Source of the DNA: Bacteroidia bacterium
Lineage (GTDB): Bacteria; Bacteroidota; Bacteroidia; Flavobacteriales_E; Vicingaceae
Direction: 5' to 3'
Length of the DNA: 64,000 nt
Assembly: GCA_030433355.1 (NCBI GenBank)
Contig: JAUIMG010000005.1
Span: forward strand, 62,001 to 126,000
Shown here: in pieces, positions 34,692 to 43,862 of the stretch
How the letters are laid out: every line of letters starts with the position of its first letter
Numbering within the stretch: the first letter of the stretch is position 1
Translations under genes and position numbers: made by a program
The notes under the pieces: model-generated
The model's input: only the letters and a program-made list of their open reading frames with translations
Database searches by the model: none
Told to the model about the DNA's origin: nothing

Positions 34692-35443
34692 TGTCATCTA
34701 AAAAGATTTTAATTGTAGAAGATGAGGCCATTGTAGCCAAAGACATCTCTGTTTGTTTAGAGAAAATAGGCTATGAAGTACTTGGAACTGTTTCGAAAGG
34801 AGAAAAGGTTTTTGACCTTATCAAAGAAATTAAACCGGACCTTATCTTGATGGATATCATGCTTTCAGGAACAATGACAGGTATAGAAGTTTCTGCAGAA
34901 ATCAAGAAGAACTACGATATTCCTGTTGTGTTTCTTACAGCCTATGCAGATGAGAAAACCATAAGTAAAGCAAAAGTTACAGAGCCCTATGGTTATGTTA
35001 TTAAGCCATTTAAAGAGATAGACCTTAGAACTTCTATTGAAATGGCACTTTATAAGTTTAAGAAAGAAAGAGAGAAGTTAGAAGGCTTAGATAAGCCGTC
35101 TAGTAGTTTAAGCTCTGAAATTACAAGAGAATACATTTATGTGAAGTCTCAATCTAAGCTAGTAAAGGTCCAGAATAAGGATATCTTGTTTGTAGAAGCT
35201 TTGAAAGATTATGTCATTATCCATACAAAGAACGAAAAGTTTACCATCCACTCTACCATGAAAGATATTGAAAAGAAACTTCCAGAAGGTATTTTTATGC
35301 GAGTGCACAGGTCTTTTATTCTTAATTTGAAGAAAATAAAGTCTATAGAAGGGTCTATTGTTATACTTGAAGAAACAGAGAAGAGAGTGCCAATAGGTGG
35401 CTCTTATAAAGATGACCTATACAAGCACCTTAACTTGGCCTAG
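34691..35443 (+). CDS. LytTR-family response regulator
   Basis: A 250-aa two-domain regulator. The receiver (residues 1-120) has acidic residues E10 and D11, phospho-acceptor D55 in DLILMDIMLSG, the Thr in VVFLTAY and the Lys in VIKPFK. From about residue 145 a LytTR DNA-binding domain follows (LFVEALKDYVIIHTKNEKFT, then MRVHRSFILNLKKIKSIEG). Proteins of this kind bind direct repeats upstream of target promoters. It is translationally coupled to the eight-PAS kinase and is its likely partner. Possible targets include the operon's own AT-rich upstream region. Confidence 0.95.
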   Translation: MSSKKILIVEDEAIVAKDISVCLEKIGYEVLGTVSKGEKVFDLIKEIKPDLILMDIMLSGTMTGIEVSAEIKKNYDIPVVFLTAYADEKTISKAKVTEPYGYVIKPFKEIDLRTSIEMALYKFKKEREKLEGLDKPSSSLSSEITREYIYVKSQSKLVKVQNKDILFVEALKDYVIIHTKNEKFTIHSTMKDIEKKLPEGIFMRVHRSFILNLKKIKSIEGSIVILEETEKRVPIGGSYKDDLYKHLNLA

Positions 35444-36473
35444 ACAAAAAACGCCTTAAGTTAGCTTCCTCATGCAAAGCTGTGCCATTTTCAATAGAAT
35501 CAATTAACTCTTTTGCTAACAATGGTGCCATTAGACATCCTCTTGAGCCTAAACCATTAAAAAAGTAAAAATTTGGAATAATAGGACTTGCCCCAAGAAT
35601 AGGCCTTCTATCTTTAACAGATGGCCTCACTCCTGCTTCATGATTTATAATGGTAAAATTGCAGTCTATAATTTCTTTTAGCAATTTTATTAGCAATTCT
35701 TTTTTTTCTTGAGAAGGGCTTTCACTATGCCACTTCCATTCATAGGTAGCTCCTACTTTATAGAGGTTATTTCCTATTGGTAGAATAAAAACTCCCTTTT
35801 TTAAAATGGCCTTAGATTTTAAATCTTCTGATTCTATGGTTAGTAGTTCTCCTTTAGTTGGTGAAAAGCCAACAAAGTCAAAAAATGGATTTAAGTGCCC
35901 ATTTTTACCTTCGCAAAAGACTATTTTATCAAACTCAATGTTTTTATATTTTCTTAAATCAACTAGCTTGTGGTCAAAAGATTCATTAACTAAAAGATTC
36001 TTTTCATTCAAGAATTCCCTATAATTTTTAAGAAAAGAATTTAAGTTAATCCATGAGCTATGTTTAACCTTACCTAAATAGCAGTTATAAATAGAACTTT
36101 TAGAAGAAATGGTGGGTTCGCTTATATATTCACTAAGATGTAATTCAAGACTCTTTTTTTTCCAATAATTAAGCTCGTCTTCAGATTTAATTACTTTTTC
36201 TAACTTTAGTTCAGAATAGAAATTTTGATTGAAAAAAGAATTTAATTCTTTGTAAAAAGTGTTATTATAACTGAGAAAGTCTTCGGCCCTCCAGCTAAAT
36301 GTGAGGCGCTTCAGCACAAGAGGGTTCATTATTCCTGCTGCTACCATAGAAGAGGAACCATTTAAGCCTTGATCTATAACAATAAAGGATTTTTTCTTTT
36401 TCAGAAGCTGATAGGAGAGAATGGAACCAGCAATACCTTGACCAACGATTAAATAATCTACTTTTGACATCAA
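35430..36473 (-). CDS. FAD-dependent oxidoreductase (DAO family)
   Basis: A 347-aa flavoprotein of the D-amino-acid-oxidase/glycine-oxidase-like family. The N-terminal dinucleotide motif is YLIVGQGIAGSILSYQLLKK, followed by SSSMVAAGIMNPLVLKRL, which fits the FAD contact region. The C-terminal PSVKDRRPILGASPIIPNFYFFNGLGSRG matches the family's FAD-closing block. The substrate cannot be told; candidates are glycine or another small amine. The gene converges with the LytTR regulator (14-bp overlap of ends) and diverges from tatA. Two adjacent ATGs are possible starts. Confidence 0.88.
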   Translation of the reverse strand: MMSKVDYLIVGQGIAGSILSYQLLKKKKSFIVIDQGLNGSSSMVAAGIMNPLVLKRLTFSWRAEDFLSYNNTFYKELNSFFNQNFYSELKLEKVIKSEDELNYWKKKSLELHLSEYISEPTISSKSSIYNCYLGKVKHSSWINLNSFLKNYREFLNEKNLLVNESFDHKLVDLRKYKNIEFDKIVFCEGKNGHLNPFFDFVGFSPTKGELLTIESEDLKSKAILKKGVFILPIGNNLYKVGATYEWKWHSESPSQEKKELLIKLLKEIIDCNFTIINHEAGVRPSVKDRRPILGASPIIPNFYFFNGLGSRGCLMAPLLAKELIDSIENGTALHEEANLRRFLSRPS

Positions 36474-36525
36474 ACCAAAAATATAGAAATAGAACAGTCG
36501 TTAATACTTCTAGTTCTAAAATCCC

Positions 36526-36533
36526 TAAATTTG
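36526..36533 (+). promoter_or_regulatory. Promoter -7 box of tatA
   Basis: TAAATTTG matches TAnnTTTG, 14 bp upstream of the ATG at 36548. It implies a transcript start near 36540. It argues that the in-frame ATG at 36464, upstream of the box, is not the translational start. No clear -33 element is visible. Confidence 0.55.
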
Positions 36534-36547
36534 TTTCAAAGAATTAT

Positions 36548-36745
36548 ATGATGGATAGCGCTATTATTTTTAAAGCAGGCATGATTGGTCCTCAACAAAT
36601 CATTTTAATTATTGTGCTTGTTATTCTGCTTTTTGGAGCGAGAAAGATACCTGAATTAATGAAGGGTGTTGGAAAAGGTATCAAAGAGTTTAAAAAAGCT
36701 ACAAATGATGATACCGGGGAAGAGGAAAAGGATAAAAAATCCTAA
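36548..36745 (+). CDS. tatA: Twin-arginine translocase subunit TatA/E
   Basis: A 65-aa TatA/E-family subunit. A short periplasmic N-terminus and a single transmembrane helix (IGPQQIILIIVLVILLFGAR) are followed by the hallmark hinge and amphipathic helix KIPELMKGVGKGIKEFKKA and an acidic/basic tail. TatA forms the pore through which folded twin-arginine proteins are exported. Start ATG 36548 was chosen using the TAAATTTG box just upstream; the second ATG at 36551 or the one at MIGPQQ are alternatives. tatC is not in the window. gatA follows 11 bp later. Confidence 0.92.
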   Translation: MMDSAIIFKAGMIGPQQIILIIVLVILLFGARKIPELMKGVGKGIKEFKKATNDDTGEEEKDKKS

Positions 36746-36756
36746 AAGGTAAAATC

Positions 36757-38196
36757 TTGAAGAAATATCTGAATCTGCAAGATATCAGAAATGATATCGA
36801 TAATGGTATACTAAATTGTGTTGATTTAGTAAATGGATACATAGCAAATATTAAGGAAAGCGATAATCTTAATATCTTTCTTGAAGTATTCGAGGACTCC
36901 GCTTTAAGAAAAGCAAAAGAAGTAGACGAAAAAATTAAGCAAGGCACTGCAGGAAAGCTTGCAGGGATGGTTATATCTATTAAAGATAATATCTGTTATA
37001 AAGGCCACAAGGTAACGGCATCTTCAAAGATTTTAGAAGGTTTTGAATCATTGTATTCGTCAACCGTAGTAGATAAAATTCTAAAGGAAGACGGAATTAT
37101 TATTGGAAGAACTAATTGTGATGAGTTTGCGATGGGATCTTCTAATGAGAACTCTTTTTATGGAAACGTTAAGAACCCTTTAGATGAGGATCTAACTCCT
37201 GGTGGTTCAAGTGGTGGTGCTGCATCTTCAGTGGCCGCTAATCTGTGCTTGCTGGCACTTGGTTCGGACACAGGGGGTTCTATTAGACAACCTGCATCAT
37301 TTACAGGTACAATAGGGCTTAAACCAACCTATGGAATGGTTTCAAGGCATGGCTTAATTGCTTATGCCTCCTCTTTCGATCAAATTGGACCAATTGCTAA
37401 CTCAATAGAGGATATTAATCTTATTCTGAATGTTATTTCAGGAAAAGACGAATATGATAGCACTTTAAGCAAATTCAGTGAATACGATTACCTTGAACTT
37501 GTCAATGACGTTCCAAGGATGAAAATTGCTTTTTTGGATTGCTATTTAAATCACTCAGGAATTAACCCTGAGGTTAAGGCAAAAACAGAAGAAGTAATAG
37601 CTTCTTTAAAATCGATGGGACATAAAGTGGAAATGGTAGATTTTGATTTACTGGATCAACTTGTTCCCACATACTATGTAATTACCACGGCAGAAGCATC
37701 TTCTAATTTAGCAAGATATGATGGTATTCATTTTGGCTATAGAAGTAAAAACGCTTTTGATTTAGAATCAACTTATTTAAAGTCGAGATCTGAAGGTTTT
37801 GGTCCCGAAGTCAAAAGAAGAATTATGTTAGGTACTTATGTTTTAAGTGCAGGCTATTATGATGCTTATTTCACTAAGGCTCAGAAAGTAAGAAGGTTGG
37901 TTAGAAAGAGAACAAAAGAGATTTTAAAAGAATATGATTTTATTATTTCACCAACTACACCACACCCTGCCTTTGAGTTGGGGTCTCAGAATCAAGATCC
38001 AATAAAAATGTACCTAGAAGATATTTTTACGGTTCAAGCTAATCTAGCTGGAAATCCAGCCATTTCCTTACCTATTGGAAAAACTAAAGCAGGCTTGCCT
38101 TTTGGAATACAATTAATGGCTGACGACTTTAAGGAAAAAAGTTTATTAGACTTCTCACACAACCTAATAAACAATTTTGCGTTAAAAAAAGCCTAG
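36757..38196 (+). CDS. gatA: Aspartyl/glutamyl-tRNA(Asn/Gln) amidotransferase subunit A
   Basis: A 479-aa amidase-signature enzyme of normal GatA length. The Ser-cisSer-Lys triad is present: K76 in ISIKDNICYKG, S151 in GGSSGGAASS and S175 in DTGGSIRQPAS. The region SVEDINLIL-like (SIEDINLILNVI) and AGYYDAYFTKAQKVRRLV are GatA hallmarks. With GatB and GatC, absent here, it converts Glu-tRNA(Gln) and/or Asp-tRNA(Asn) to the amide form. The start is TTG at 36757 (KKYLNLQDIRNDI), 11 bp after tatA. Confidence 0.95.
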   Translation: MKKYLNLQDIRNDIDNGILNCVDLVNGYIANIKESDNLNIFLEVFEDSALRKAKEVDEKIKQGTAGKLAGMVISIKDNICYKGHKVTASSKILEGFESLYSSTVVDKILKEDGIIIGRTNCDEFAMGSSNENSFYGNVKNPLDEDLTPGGSSGGAASSVAANLCLLALGSDTGGSIRQPASFTGTIGLKPTYGMVSRHGLIAYASSFDQIGPIANSIEDINLILNVISGKDEYDSTLSKFSEYDYLELVNDVPRMKIAFLDCYLNHSGINPEVKAKTEEVIASLKSMGHKVEMVDFDLLDQLVPTYYVITTAEASSNLARYDGIHFGYRSKNAFDLESTYLKSRSEGFGPEVKRRIMLGTYVLSAGYYDAYFTKAQKVRRLVRKRTKEILKEYDFIISPTTPHPAFELGSQNQDPIKMYLEDIFTVQANLAGNPAISLPIGKTKAGLPFGIQLMADDFKEKSLLDFSHNLINNFALKKA

Positions 38197-38252
38197 GTCT
38201 TTTTATTAAGGCTATTAACTAATCAAGAACTTAGCTCTCTATTAATTTAAGC

Positions 38253-39740
38253 ATGACAAGAAAACTTTTATTTTTTGCCCTTATTATTATTTCTCACTTT
38301 AAGCTTTCTTCTTCTGAGGTTACCAAGGATAGCATATTTGTTATAAAAGAGGATGATTTAGTTCTATCCATGATAGATAGTACTATGAACAGTCTTTTAT
38401 ACCATTCCTATGTATTTAACTATGATACATCTAAGGTTAGTATGCTGGATAGTTTAACTGTTCTTGATAAAGATGAAGTAGAGTGTGCACTAGAAGAATT
38501 AAACGCATTATCTCCATTTGATTTGAGATACAATCAATATGTAGAGGCTTTTATAAATCTTTATGTAGTTAAGAAAAGAGAGCTTAGTTCATCTGTTCTC
38601 TCTCTTGCCCCATATTACTACCCAATGATTGAGAGTACCCTTGATAGGTATAACTTGCCATTAGAACTAAAACATCTTGCGGTTGTAGAGTCTGCTCTTA
38701 ATCCAAGTGCTAGATCTAGAGTTGGAGCTCAGGGTTTATGGCAATTCATGTATGGAACAGCTAAAATGTTTGGCTTACAAATGAATTCTTACTATGATGA
38801 AAGACTTGACCCTGTGCTAGCTACTGAGGCTGCATGTAAATATCTTTCCTACTTATATGAAATGTACGGTGACTGGAGTCTTGTTCTTGCGGCGTATAAT
38901 AGTGGTCCTGGAAATGTTAATAAGGCAATTAGAAGATCGGGAGGGAAGAAAGATTATTGGGAGATAAGGAGTTTTCTGCCAAGAGAAACAAGGGGCTATG
39001 TTCCTGCATTTATAGCTGTAAACTACTTAATGAACAATTCAGAAAAGCACAATATTTTTCCAAGAGAGATAAATGCTTTTGCCTTTCAAGTAGATACTAT
39101 AAAAATTACCTATCCTTTTAGCTTTCGTCAACTATCAGAATATTTAGGGGTTTCTGAAGATATAATAAAAGAGCTTAATCCTCAGTATAGATTGGGTCAG
39201 ATACCCAATGATGGAAAATATAAAACCTTATGTCTTCCAAATAAATACATTGGAATGTATCTTACTAATGAAAGCTCCATATTTGAAGACATTAGATTAA
39301 AAAGTATTCAAAACGAAATTGACCAGAAGAATACAGTAATTGAAGAACCAATGTTTGTTGAACATAGAGTTCGTTCTGGAGAATTTTTGGGTTATATAGC
39401 GAATAAGTACAATTGCCGAGTAAGTGACTTAATGGCTTGGAATAACTTAAGTAGTACTAGAATTAATCCTGGGGATTTGCTGATTATTAAGAGTTCGATT
39501 GCTACCAGAAGTACTGCAAGTAGTATAGAAAAAAACCCTACAATTCAGCAAAAGGCTAAACCTGAATTATCAGAAAGCAATAAGTATCAAGTCCATATCG
39601 TTAAGAGTGGAGATACTTTGTGGGATATTGCTAAATTATATGGCAATACCACTGTCACAGATTTAAAGCGACTAAATAGTAATTTAAATTTCAAAAGGTT
39701 AAAACCAGGAACGGAAGTAAAAGTTAAAGAAATTGGGTAA
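38253..39740 (+). CDS. MltD-type lytic transglycosylase with LysM domains
   Basis: A 495-aa secreted peptidoglycan enzyme. It has a signal peptide (residues 1-20) and a SLT catalytic domain (about 115-260) with catalytic E146 in AVVESALNPSARSRVGAQGL, followed by GLWQFMYGTA and AAYNSGPGNVNKAIRRSGG. A degenerate LysM-like segment lies at about 285-330, and clear LysM domains at about 360-405 (HRVRSGEFLGYIANKYNCRV) and 448-493 (HIVKSGDTLWDIAKLYGNTT). It cleaves glycan strands to 1,6-anhydromuramyl ends. Its 3' end overlaps the DUF4837 gene by 8 bp, a conserved-looking pairing. Confidence 0.94.
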   Translation: MTRKLLFFALIIISHFKLSSSEVTKDSIFVIKEDDLVLSMIDSTMNSLLYHSYVFNYDTSKVSMLDSLTVLDKDEVECALEELNALSPFDLRYNQYVEAFINLYVVKKRELSSSVLSLAPYYYPMIESTLDRYNLPLELKHLAVVESALNPSARSRVGAQGLWQFMYGTAKMFGLQMNSYYDERLDPVLATEAACKYLSYLYEMYGDWSLVLAAYNSGPGNVNKAIRRSGGKKDYWEIRSFLPRETRGYVPAFIAVNYLMNNSEKHNIFPREINAFAFQVDTIKITYPFSFRQLSEYLGVSEDIIKELNPQYRLGQIPNDGKYKTLCLPNKYIGMYLTNESSIFEDIRLKSIQNEIDQKNTVIEEPMFVEHRVRSGEFLGYIANKYNCRVSDLMAWNNLSSTRINPGDLLIIKSSIATRSTASSIEKNPTIQQKAKPELSESNKYQVHIVKSGDTLWDIAKLYGNTTVTDLKRLNSNLNFKRLKPGTEVKVKEIG

Positions 39741-40734
39741 TAAAATAAATATACTGGTTTTTTTAAGCACCTTTCTAATTGCATGTGGCTTTGAGCCAAA
39801 TACAGACAATGCAAACCTTCCAACTAGCTCTGGTAAATATGGAGAAGTTTTAGTTGTTATGGATACTTCCTATCAAAAGGGCAGCCTAAAGCAAACTTTG
39901 GATTCAATATTCTTATCCCCATTAGTTGGCATGCCACAAATGGAACCACAATTCAGAACCTCTTTTGTAAATACAGCCTCTTTTAAATCAATTCTAAAGC
40001 GTGGTAGAAATGTTTTGAAGATAAGTATCAAAAAGGGGAGCAAGAATAATATTGAAGTAATTAGAGATGTTTGGGCTAAAGATCAGTTACTAATTAGAGT
40101 AATTGCTTCTTCAGCAAATGATGCTACAAGGATACTTAAAAAGAATACCAACACCCTTAGAGATTACTTTAATGAAGAGGAGATAAAACGACTGCAAGAT
40201 AGACACAAGAGGAAAATTAATAAAGATGCTAATCTAATTTTAACCGAAAAATTTAATATCTCATTGGATGTGCCGCCTGGATTTGTTAAAATGATGGATA
40301 GCACAAATGGGATATGGTTTAAAAAGGAAAAGCAAATTGGGCAACATCAAGTTCTTCAAGGGCTAGCAATATATTCAGAAGACTACGATTCAGATAGCAC
40401 TTTTATTGAAACAACAATGGTAGACAATAGAAATCGCTTTACAAGAAGTTTCATTCTTGGCCCTAGAGAGAATTCCTATATGGAGGTGTATGATGAATTT
40501 GTACCATCTTCTAAGGAAGTTAACTTAAATGGTATCTACGCAGTTGAGTATAGAGGTTTGTGGAAAATGAAAAACGACTTTATGGGAGGCCCTTTTCTGC
40601 AATATACTTTTGTAGATGAGTCAAATAGTAAAGTAGTTCACTTGGATGCATTTGTTTTTGCCCCAAATTTTAATAAAAGAGAGTATCTAAGAGAGTTAGA
40701 GGCAATTTTAAAGTCAGTGGTGTTAAATACTTAG
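39733..40734 (+). CDS. DUF4837-family lipoprotein
   Basis: A 333-aa protein with a lipobox (VFLSTFLIACGF, Cys about residue 18), so it is anchored as a lipoprotein. It matches the DUF4837 pattern of Bacteroidota: LPTSSGKYGEVLVVMDTSY after the signal, then DVWAKDQLLIRVIASS, LDVPPGFVKMMDSTNGIWFKK and AVEYRGLWKMKNDFMGGPF. The function is unknown; its regular position downstream of a lytic transglycosylase suggests a cell-wall or envelope role. The start is TTG at 39733, overlapping the previous stop. Its end overlaps the convergent recO gene by 4 bp. Confidence 0.87.
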   Translation: MGNKINILVFLSTFLIACGFEPNTDNANLPTSSGKYGEVLVVMDTSYQKGSLKQTLDSIFLSPLVGMPQMEPQFRTSFVNTASFKSILKRGRNVLKISIKKGSKNNIEVIRDVWAKDQLLIRVIASSANDATRILKKNTNTLRDYFNEEEIKRLQDRHKRKINKDANLILTEKFNISLDVPPGFVKMMDSTNGIWFKKEKQIGQHQVLQGLAIYSEDYDSDSTFIETTMVDNRNRFTRSFILGPRENSYMEVYDEFVPSSKEVNLNGIYAVEYRGLWKMKNDFMGGPFLQYTFVDESNSKVVHLDAFVFAPNFNKREYLRELEAILKSVVLNT

Positions 40735-41399
40735 TATTCGCTTAAAACCTCCTTTAAAATCGCTAGAGACTTCATTTTTTGTAAACTATCAAAGTGATAC
40801 TTATAAAATTTGAACATAGCCTGAAAAGCATTTTTCATTTCCAATTTCTTCAACACTGCATTTTGAACGTAAATATTTATTGATTTAAGTTCCTCCTTAT
40901 TTAGATAAATTTTATGGAGGGGTTGACTTTCAGTATATTCTGATTCTGTTAAGTCGAAATATTTATGTAGTTCATCAGGCAGATATAGGCCTTTGAGAGG
41001 GGCAATCTGAAAAAGGAAGTCCAGTAAAATAGTGGAATAGTCTTTATCATCAAAGGACAGTATTAAGTTTTTTAAAAAATTAAAAAGTGGTATATTCTCT
41101 TCTTCGTGAACCGTTAAATACAAAAACTCGCTGATAAAGTATCTAACACAATTCTCTATGAGAGGATTTTTTTGAGGATACCTATACAGTAATTTTGACT
41201 CCTTTATTCTACCCCACTTATTTGTGCCTTTTTTTTGTGAATTAAACTCAATAAAACTAAGTGGTTCAAAATAAAGTTGCTCCTTTCCTTTTTTAGATAT
41301 TGTTTTTAAGAAAGCTTTTTTACCGTTCTTTTCTGTAATAAGGGTTACAATTAAAGTATAATCGTTGTATTTAATTTTTGAAACAACAATCCCTTCCAA
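40731..41399 (-). CDS. recO: DNA repair protein RecO
   Basis: A 222-aa RecO, near the usual length of about 230-250 aa. It has an N-terminal OB fold (GIVVSKIKYNDYTLIVTLIT) and a helical C-terminal domain including FISEFLYLTVHEEENIPLF. The Zn-binding cysteines found in many RecO proteins are absent, as is common in this phylum. RecO loads RecA onto SSB-coated single-stranded DNA in the RecFOR pathway. It lies 8 bp downstream of the porZ-like gene on the same strand, an arrangement I recall from other Bacteroidota. Confidence 0.88.
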   Translation of the reverse strand: MEGIVVSKIKYNDYTLIVTLITEKNGKKAFLKTISKKGKEQLYFEPLSFIEFNSQKKGTNKWGRIKESKLLYRYPQKNPLIENCVRYFISEFLYLTVHEEENIPLFNFLKNLILSFDDKDYSTILLDFLFQIAPLKGLYLPDELHKYFDLTESEYTESQPLHKIYLNKEELKSINIYVQNAVLKKLEMKNAFQAMFKFYKYHFDSLQKMKSLAILKEVLSEY

Positions 41400-41407
41400 C
41401 CCAATAT

Positions 41408-43708
41408 TTAATTAATGAATAAAATCTTACCTATATGAGTTCTAAGGGTTTCTTCACTATTTAAAGCACTATTAAAAACCAAATAAACACCTGTACTTAC
41501 TCTATTGCCATTAAAGTTTCTTCCATCCCAAATTGCTTGTCCACCTTCTGAAGTTAATTCGTTTACAAGCTGTCCATTGATATCTGTAATCTTTACAATA
41601 CTATTATCTATTAATCCACTAATTGCAATAGGTCCATTATAGTTTTCTCTTACAGGGTTAGGGTACACTTTAAATTCTGAAAAACTTTCTTCTCCTTTTA
41701 TCACATCGCTTCTATAAGAAATTAAGCCTTTTCCTGTAGAAATGTATACTTCTCCATTTTGATTGTCAATTGCTAACGCAAGAATATTATTAGAATATAT
41801 AGGGCTATTTTCTGTTGTAAAGTGAAAAATCTGATCCTTGCCATCTTCTGATAAAAGGTATACTCCTGAATTAGTTGCTACCCACTTTCTGTTGGCTCCA
41901 TCAACTTTAATATCTATAATCTCTGTACCTTGAAGTAAAATCTCATTATTTTCCCCATCTGAAATAATAACCCTGTCAAAATCTTTATCTGTAGCATCAA
42001 AAACATTTTCTGGGTTAAACATAACTGCAATACCATCTGAGGTTCCAATCCAAAGCTGTCCTTGCAAATCAAATTCCATTGTAATTCCTCTTATTCCAGG
42101 TATATTACCTGATCCTTCACCTTGCTTTAAGATAAGTGCTTTGTCATCACTCCTGTCTTCTAGTGTTTGATTGTTATCATAAACTAAAATATGATTGTCA
42201 AAAGGTAAAGCCACCCAAATTAACCCATTTGGGGATATCGAAATTTCCTTAGCCGTTGTTTCAGTTCCTGATTCCAATCCACTAAATGAGAAACCTGACC
42301 AAAGGCCATCTGGTTTAAGAACGGAAAGTAGTTGGTTGCTAAAAGAGTTAACTACCCAAAGGTTGCCATCTTCATCGAAAGCACTTTCGCCAACAGCAAT
42401 CCAATTAGGTCTAACTAATCTCTCTTGCAAGGTAGAATTATTGCTAAAGTATTGTTTAAACGGTAGGTCATTTTTAAACTCAAGAAAACCAACACCCCAA
42501 CAACCAAAATAAACTTCGTTTGGATTGTTTGGGTTTATATTTACTGAAAGAACATCGTATTTGCCATTTAGCGACGGAGTAGAAAACTCTATATAGCTAG
42601 TCCATTCTCTATCTTCATATTTATATACTCTTGCATTTCTATTTTGATTATTATATGCTCCATCATGGCCTCCAGAAACAGCCCAGAGAACCCCATCACT
42701 TACTTCCATATCGAAAATATCTTCTTGGAAAGGTCCTGCTGGTTTAATGCTCTCAATTAACTCGCCGCTTTCATTGAATACTAATAGCGGGTGAAAAGTA
42801 TTTAGAAAGAAGAAGCGGTTATTAGTAAAAAGGAAGTCTTTTTGGTTGCCTGTAGACTTATTAAAACTTCTAGTCAAGCTTAAAGTTGAATCATAGACTT
42901 CAAGTTTATTTTCTATCAAATAAAAAATGTTTTCAGAGTTTGTAGATACGTCCACATATTTTTTAGAAGAAAGTTGTGTTACAGGAGTAAGACTAAGGTT
43001 ATTATTAACCTCATAAACGTCATTATTTCCGTTAATACTTTCAATAGCATATATGGAAGAGCTAAATTGGAATAATTTTGGGAATAATTTGTTAGAAGTG
43101 GATGGTATAACTCGCCATACGTTAAAATCTAATAAATTGCTATTTAAATTTGCATGGTAAAGTCCATTATCACTTGCAGCGTATATTTTATTATCGGTTA
43201 CAATACAGGAATTAATATTAATAGATTGACCATTCTGCCCAAATTGATAAGTTTCAGTTATTTCCTTTCTTTCTAAGTTGATTTTAACTATTCCAAAACC
43301 TGTCGAAACATAAGCAAACTGATTTTTCATAAAAACCTCGTTGATTATTTTGTTTGGCAAGGCGGCATCTTTAATAAATGGTATGTTAATAACCCTGTTA
43401 TTTTGAAGAATATCAATGTTAAAATCTTCATAGATTACCAGCAAAGTCTTTTCACTTTCGTTATAACTTACAACTTCTATGCTAATGTTATTAAGAATAT
43501 TTACAGTGCTGTATCTAGATATAGAGTTATCGTTTAAATCAAGTGTAAATAGACCTGTAGTAGTGCCACAATAAATAAGATTATCACTAGAACTTATGGA
43601 TGTGCCTCTTTGAAATGGGAGATGTTCCGTCCACTCACCAATGCCTTTATTTTGTGAATAGACAATTAGACTGAATAGAAAACAAATGGATATAAAAAAT
43701 GACTTCAT
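41408..43708 (-). CDS. porZ: Type IX secretion component PorZ-like, beta-propeller protein with T9SS sorting domain
   Basis: A 766-aa secreted protein with a signal peptide (residues 1-18, ending YSQ). Two-component-regulator-type beta-propeller repeats fill residues 20-670 (GEWTEHLPFQRGTSISSSDN, LIYCGTTTGLFTLDLNDNSI, then GQLWIGTSDGIAVMFNPENV). A C-terminal type A sorting domain (FKVYPNPVRENYNGPIAIS, then STGVYLVF and IGKILFIN) is recognised by the type IX secretion system. Size, propeller plus CTD architecture and the recO neighbour match PorZ, which presents A-LPS to the sortase PorU. A generic propeller cargo protein is the alternative. A TATCTTTG box lies 7 bp upstream of the ATG. Confidence 0.8.
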   Translation of the reverse strand: MKSFFISICFLFSLIVYSQNKGIGEWTEHLPFQRGTSISSSDNLIYCGTTTGLFTLDLNDNSISRYSTVNILNNISIEVVSYNESEKTLLVIYEDFNIDILQNNRVINIPFIKDAALPNKIINEVFMKNQFAYVSTGFGIVKINLERKEITETYQFGQNGQSININSCIVTDNKIYAASDNGLYHANLNSNLLDFNVWRVIPSTSNKLFPKLFQFSSSIYAIESINGNNDVYEVNNNLSLTPVTQLSSKKYVDVSTNSENIFYLIENKLEVYDSTLSLTRSFNKSTGNQKDFLFTNNRFFFLNTFHPLLVFNESGELIESIKPAGPFQEDIFDMEVSDGVLWAVSGGHDGAYNNQNRNARVYKYEDREWTSYIEFSTPSLNGKYDVLSVNINPNNPNEVYFGCWGVGFLEFKNDLPFKQYFSNNSTLQERLVRPNWIAVGESAFDEDGNLWVVNSFSNQLLSVLKPDGLWSGFSFSGLESGTETTAKEISISPNGLIWVALPFDNHILVYDNNQTLEDRSDDKALILKQGEGSGNIPGIRGITMEFDLQGQLWIGTSDGIAVMFNPENVFDATDKDFDRVIISDGENNEILLQGTEIIDIKVDGANRKWVATNSGVYLLSEDGKDQIFHFTTENSPIYSNNILALAIDNQNGEVYISTGKGLISYRSDVIKGEESFSEFKVYPNPVRENYNGPIAISGLIDNSIVKITDINGQLVNELTSEGGQAIWDGRNFNGNRVSTGVYLVFNSALNSEETLRTHIGKILFIN

Positions 43709-43715
43709 TCTTTTT

Positions 43716-43723
43716 CAAAGATA
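43716..43723 (-). promoter_or_regulatory. Promoter -7 box of the porZ-like gene
   Basis: TATCTTTG on the minus strand, a perfect TAnnTTTG match, lies 7 bp upstream of the ATG at 43708. The predicted leader would be extremely short or absent. No -33 TTG at the normal spacing was found. Confidence 0.5.
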
Positions 43724-43759
43724 ACTTTAGTTCTAGAATATTATTGTTTTGCAATGAGC

Positions 43760-43767
43760 TATATTTG
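43760..43767 (+). promoter_or_regulatory. Promoter -7 box of tRNA-Arg
   Basis: TATATTTG matches TAnnTTTG and lies 6 bp before the first base of the tRNA. It would place the transcript start at or very near the mature 5' end. Confidence 0.45.
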
Positions 43768-43773
43768 TAAAAA

Positions 43774-43847
43774 GGCTCCGTAGTTCAACTGGATAGAATA
43801 TCAGATTTCGGCTCTGACGGTTGAGGGTTCGAATCCTTCCGGAGTCG
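43774..43847 (+). tRNA. tRNA-Arg (anticodon TCG)
   Basis: A 74-nt cloverleaf. The acceptor stem is GGCTCCG paired with CGGAGTC (one G-T pair), with discriminator G. The anticodon stem is TCAGA/TCTGA around loop TTTCGGC, so the anticodon is TCG. The T arm is GAGGG TTCGAAT CCTTC. CCA is not encoded (the next bases are CTA). It is flanked by the divergent porZ-like gene and the 3' end of a convergent methyltransferase gene. Confidence 0.96.
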
Positions 43848-43862
43848 CTAAACTTTTTAAGG

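Noticed and set aside
36464-36547. ATG at 36464 as the tatA start
   Set aside because: It overlaps the divergent oxidoreductase gene and lies upstream of the TAAATTTG box; TatA proteins start just before the transmembrane helix.
38190-38215. AAAAAAGCCTAGGTCTTTTT as terminator of gatA
   Set aside because: The arms are mainly A/T with a very small CCTAGG core and no real loop, so pairing would be weak.
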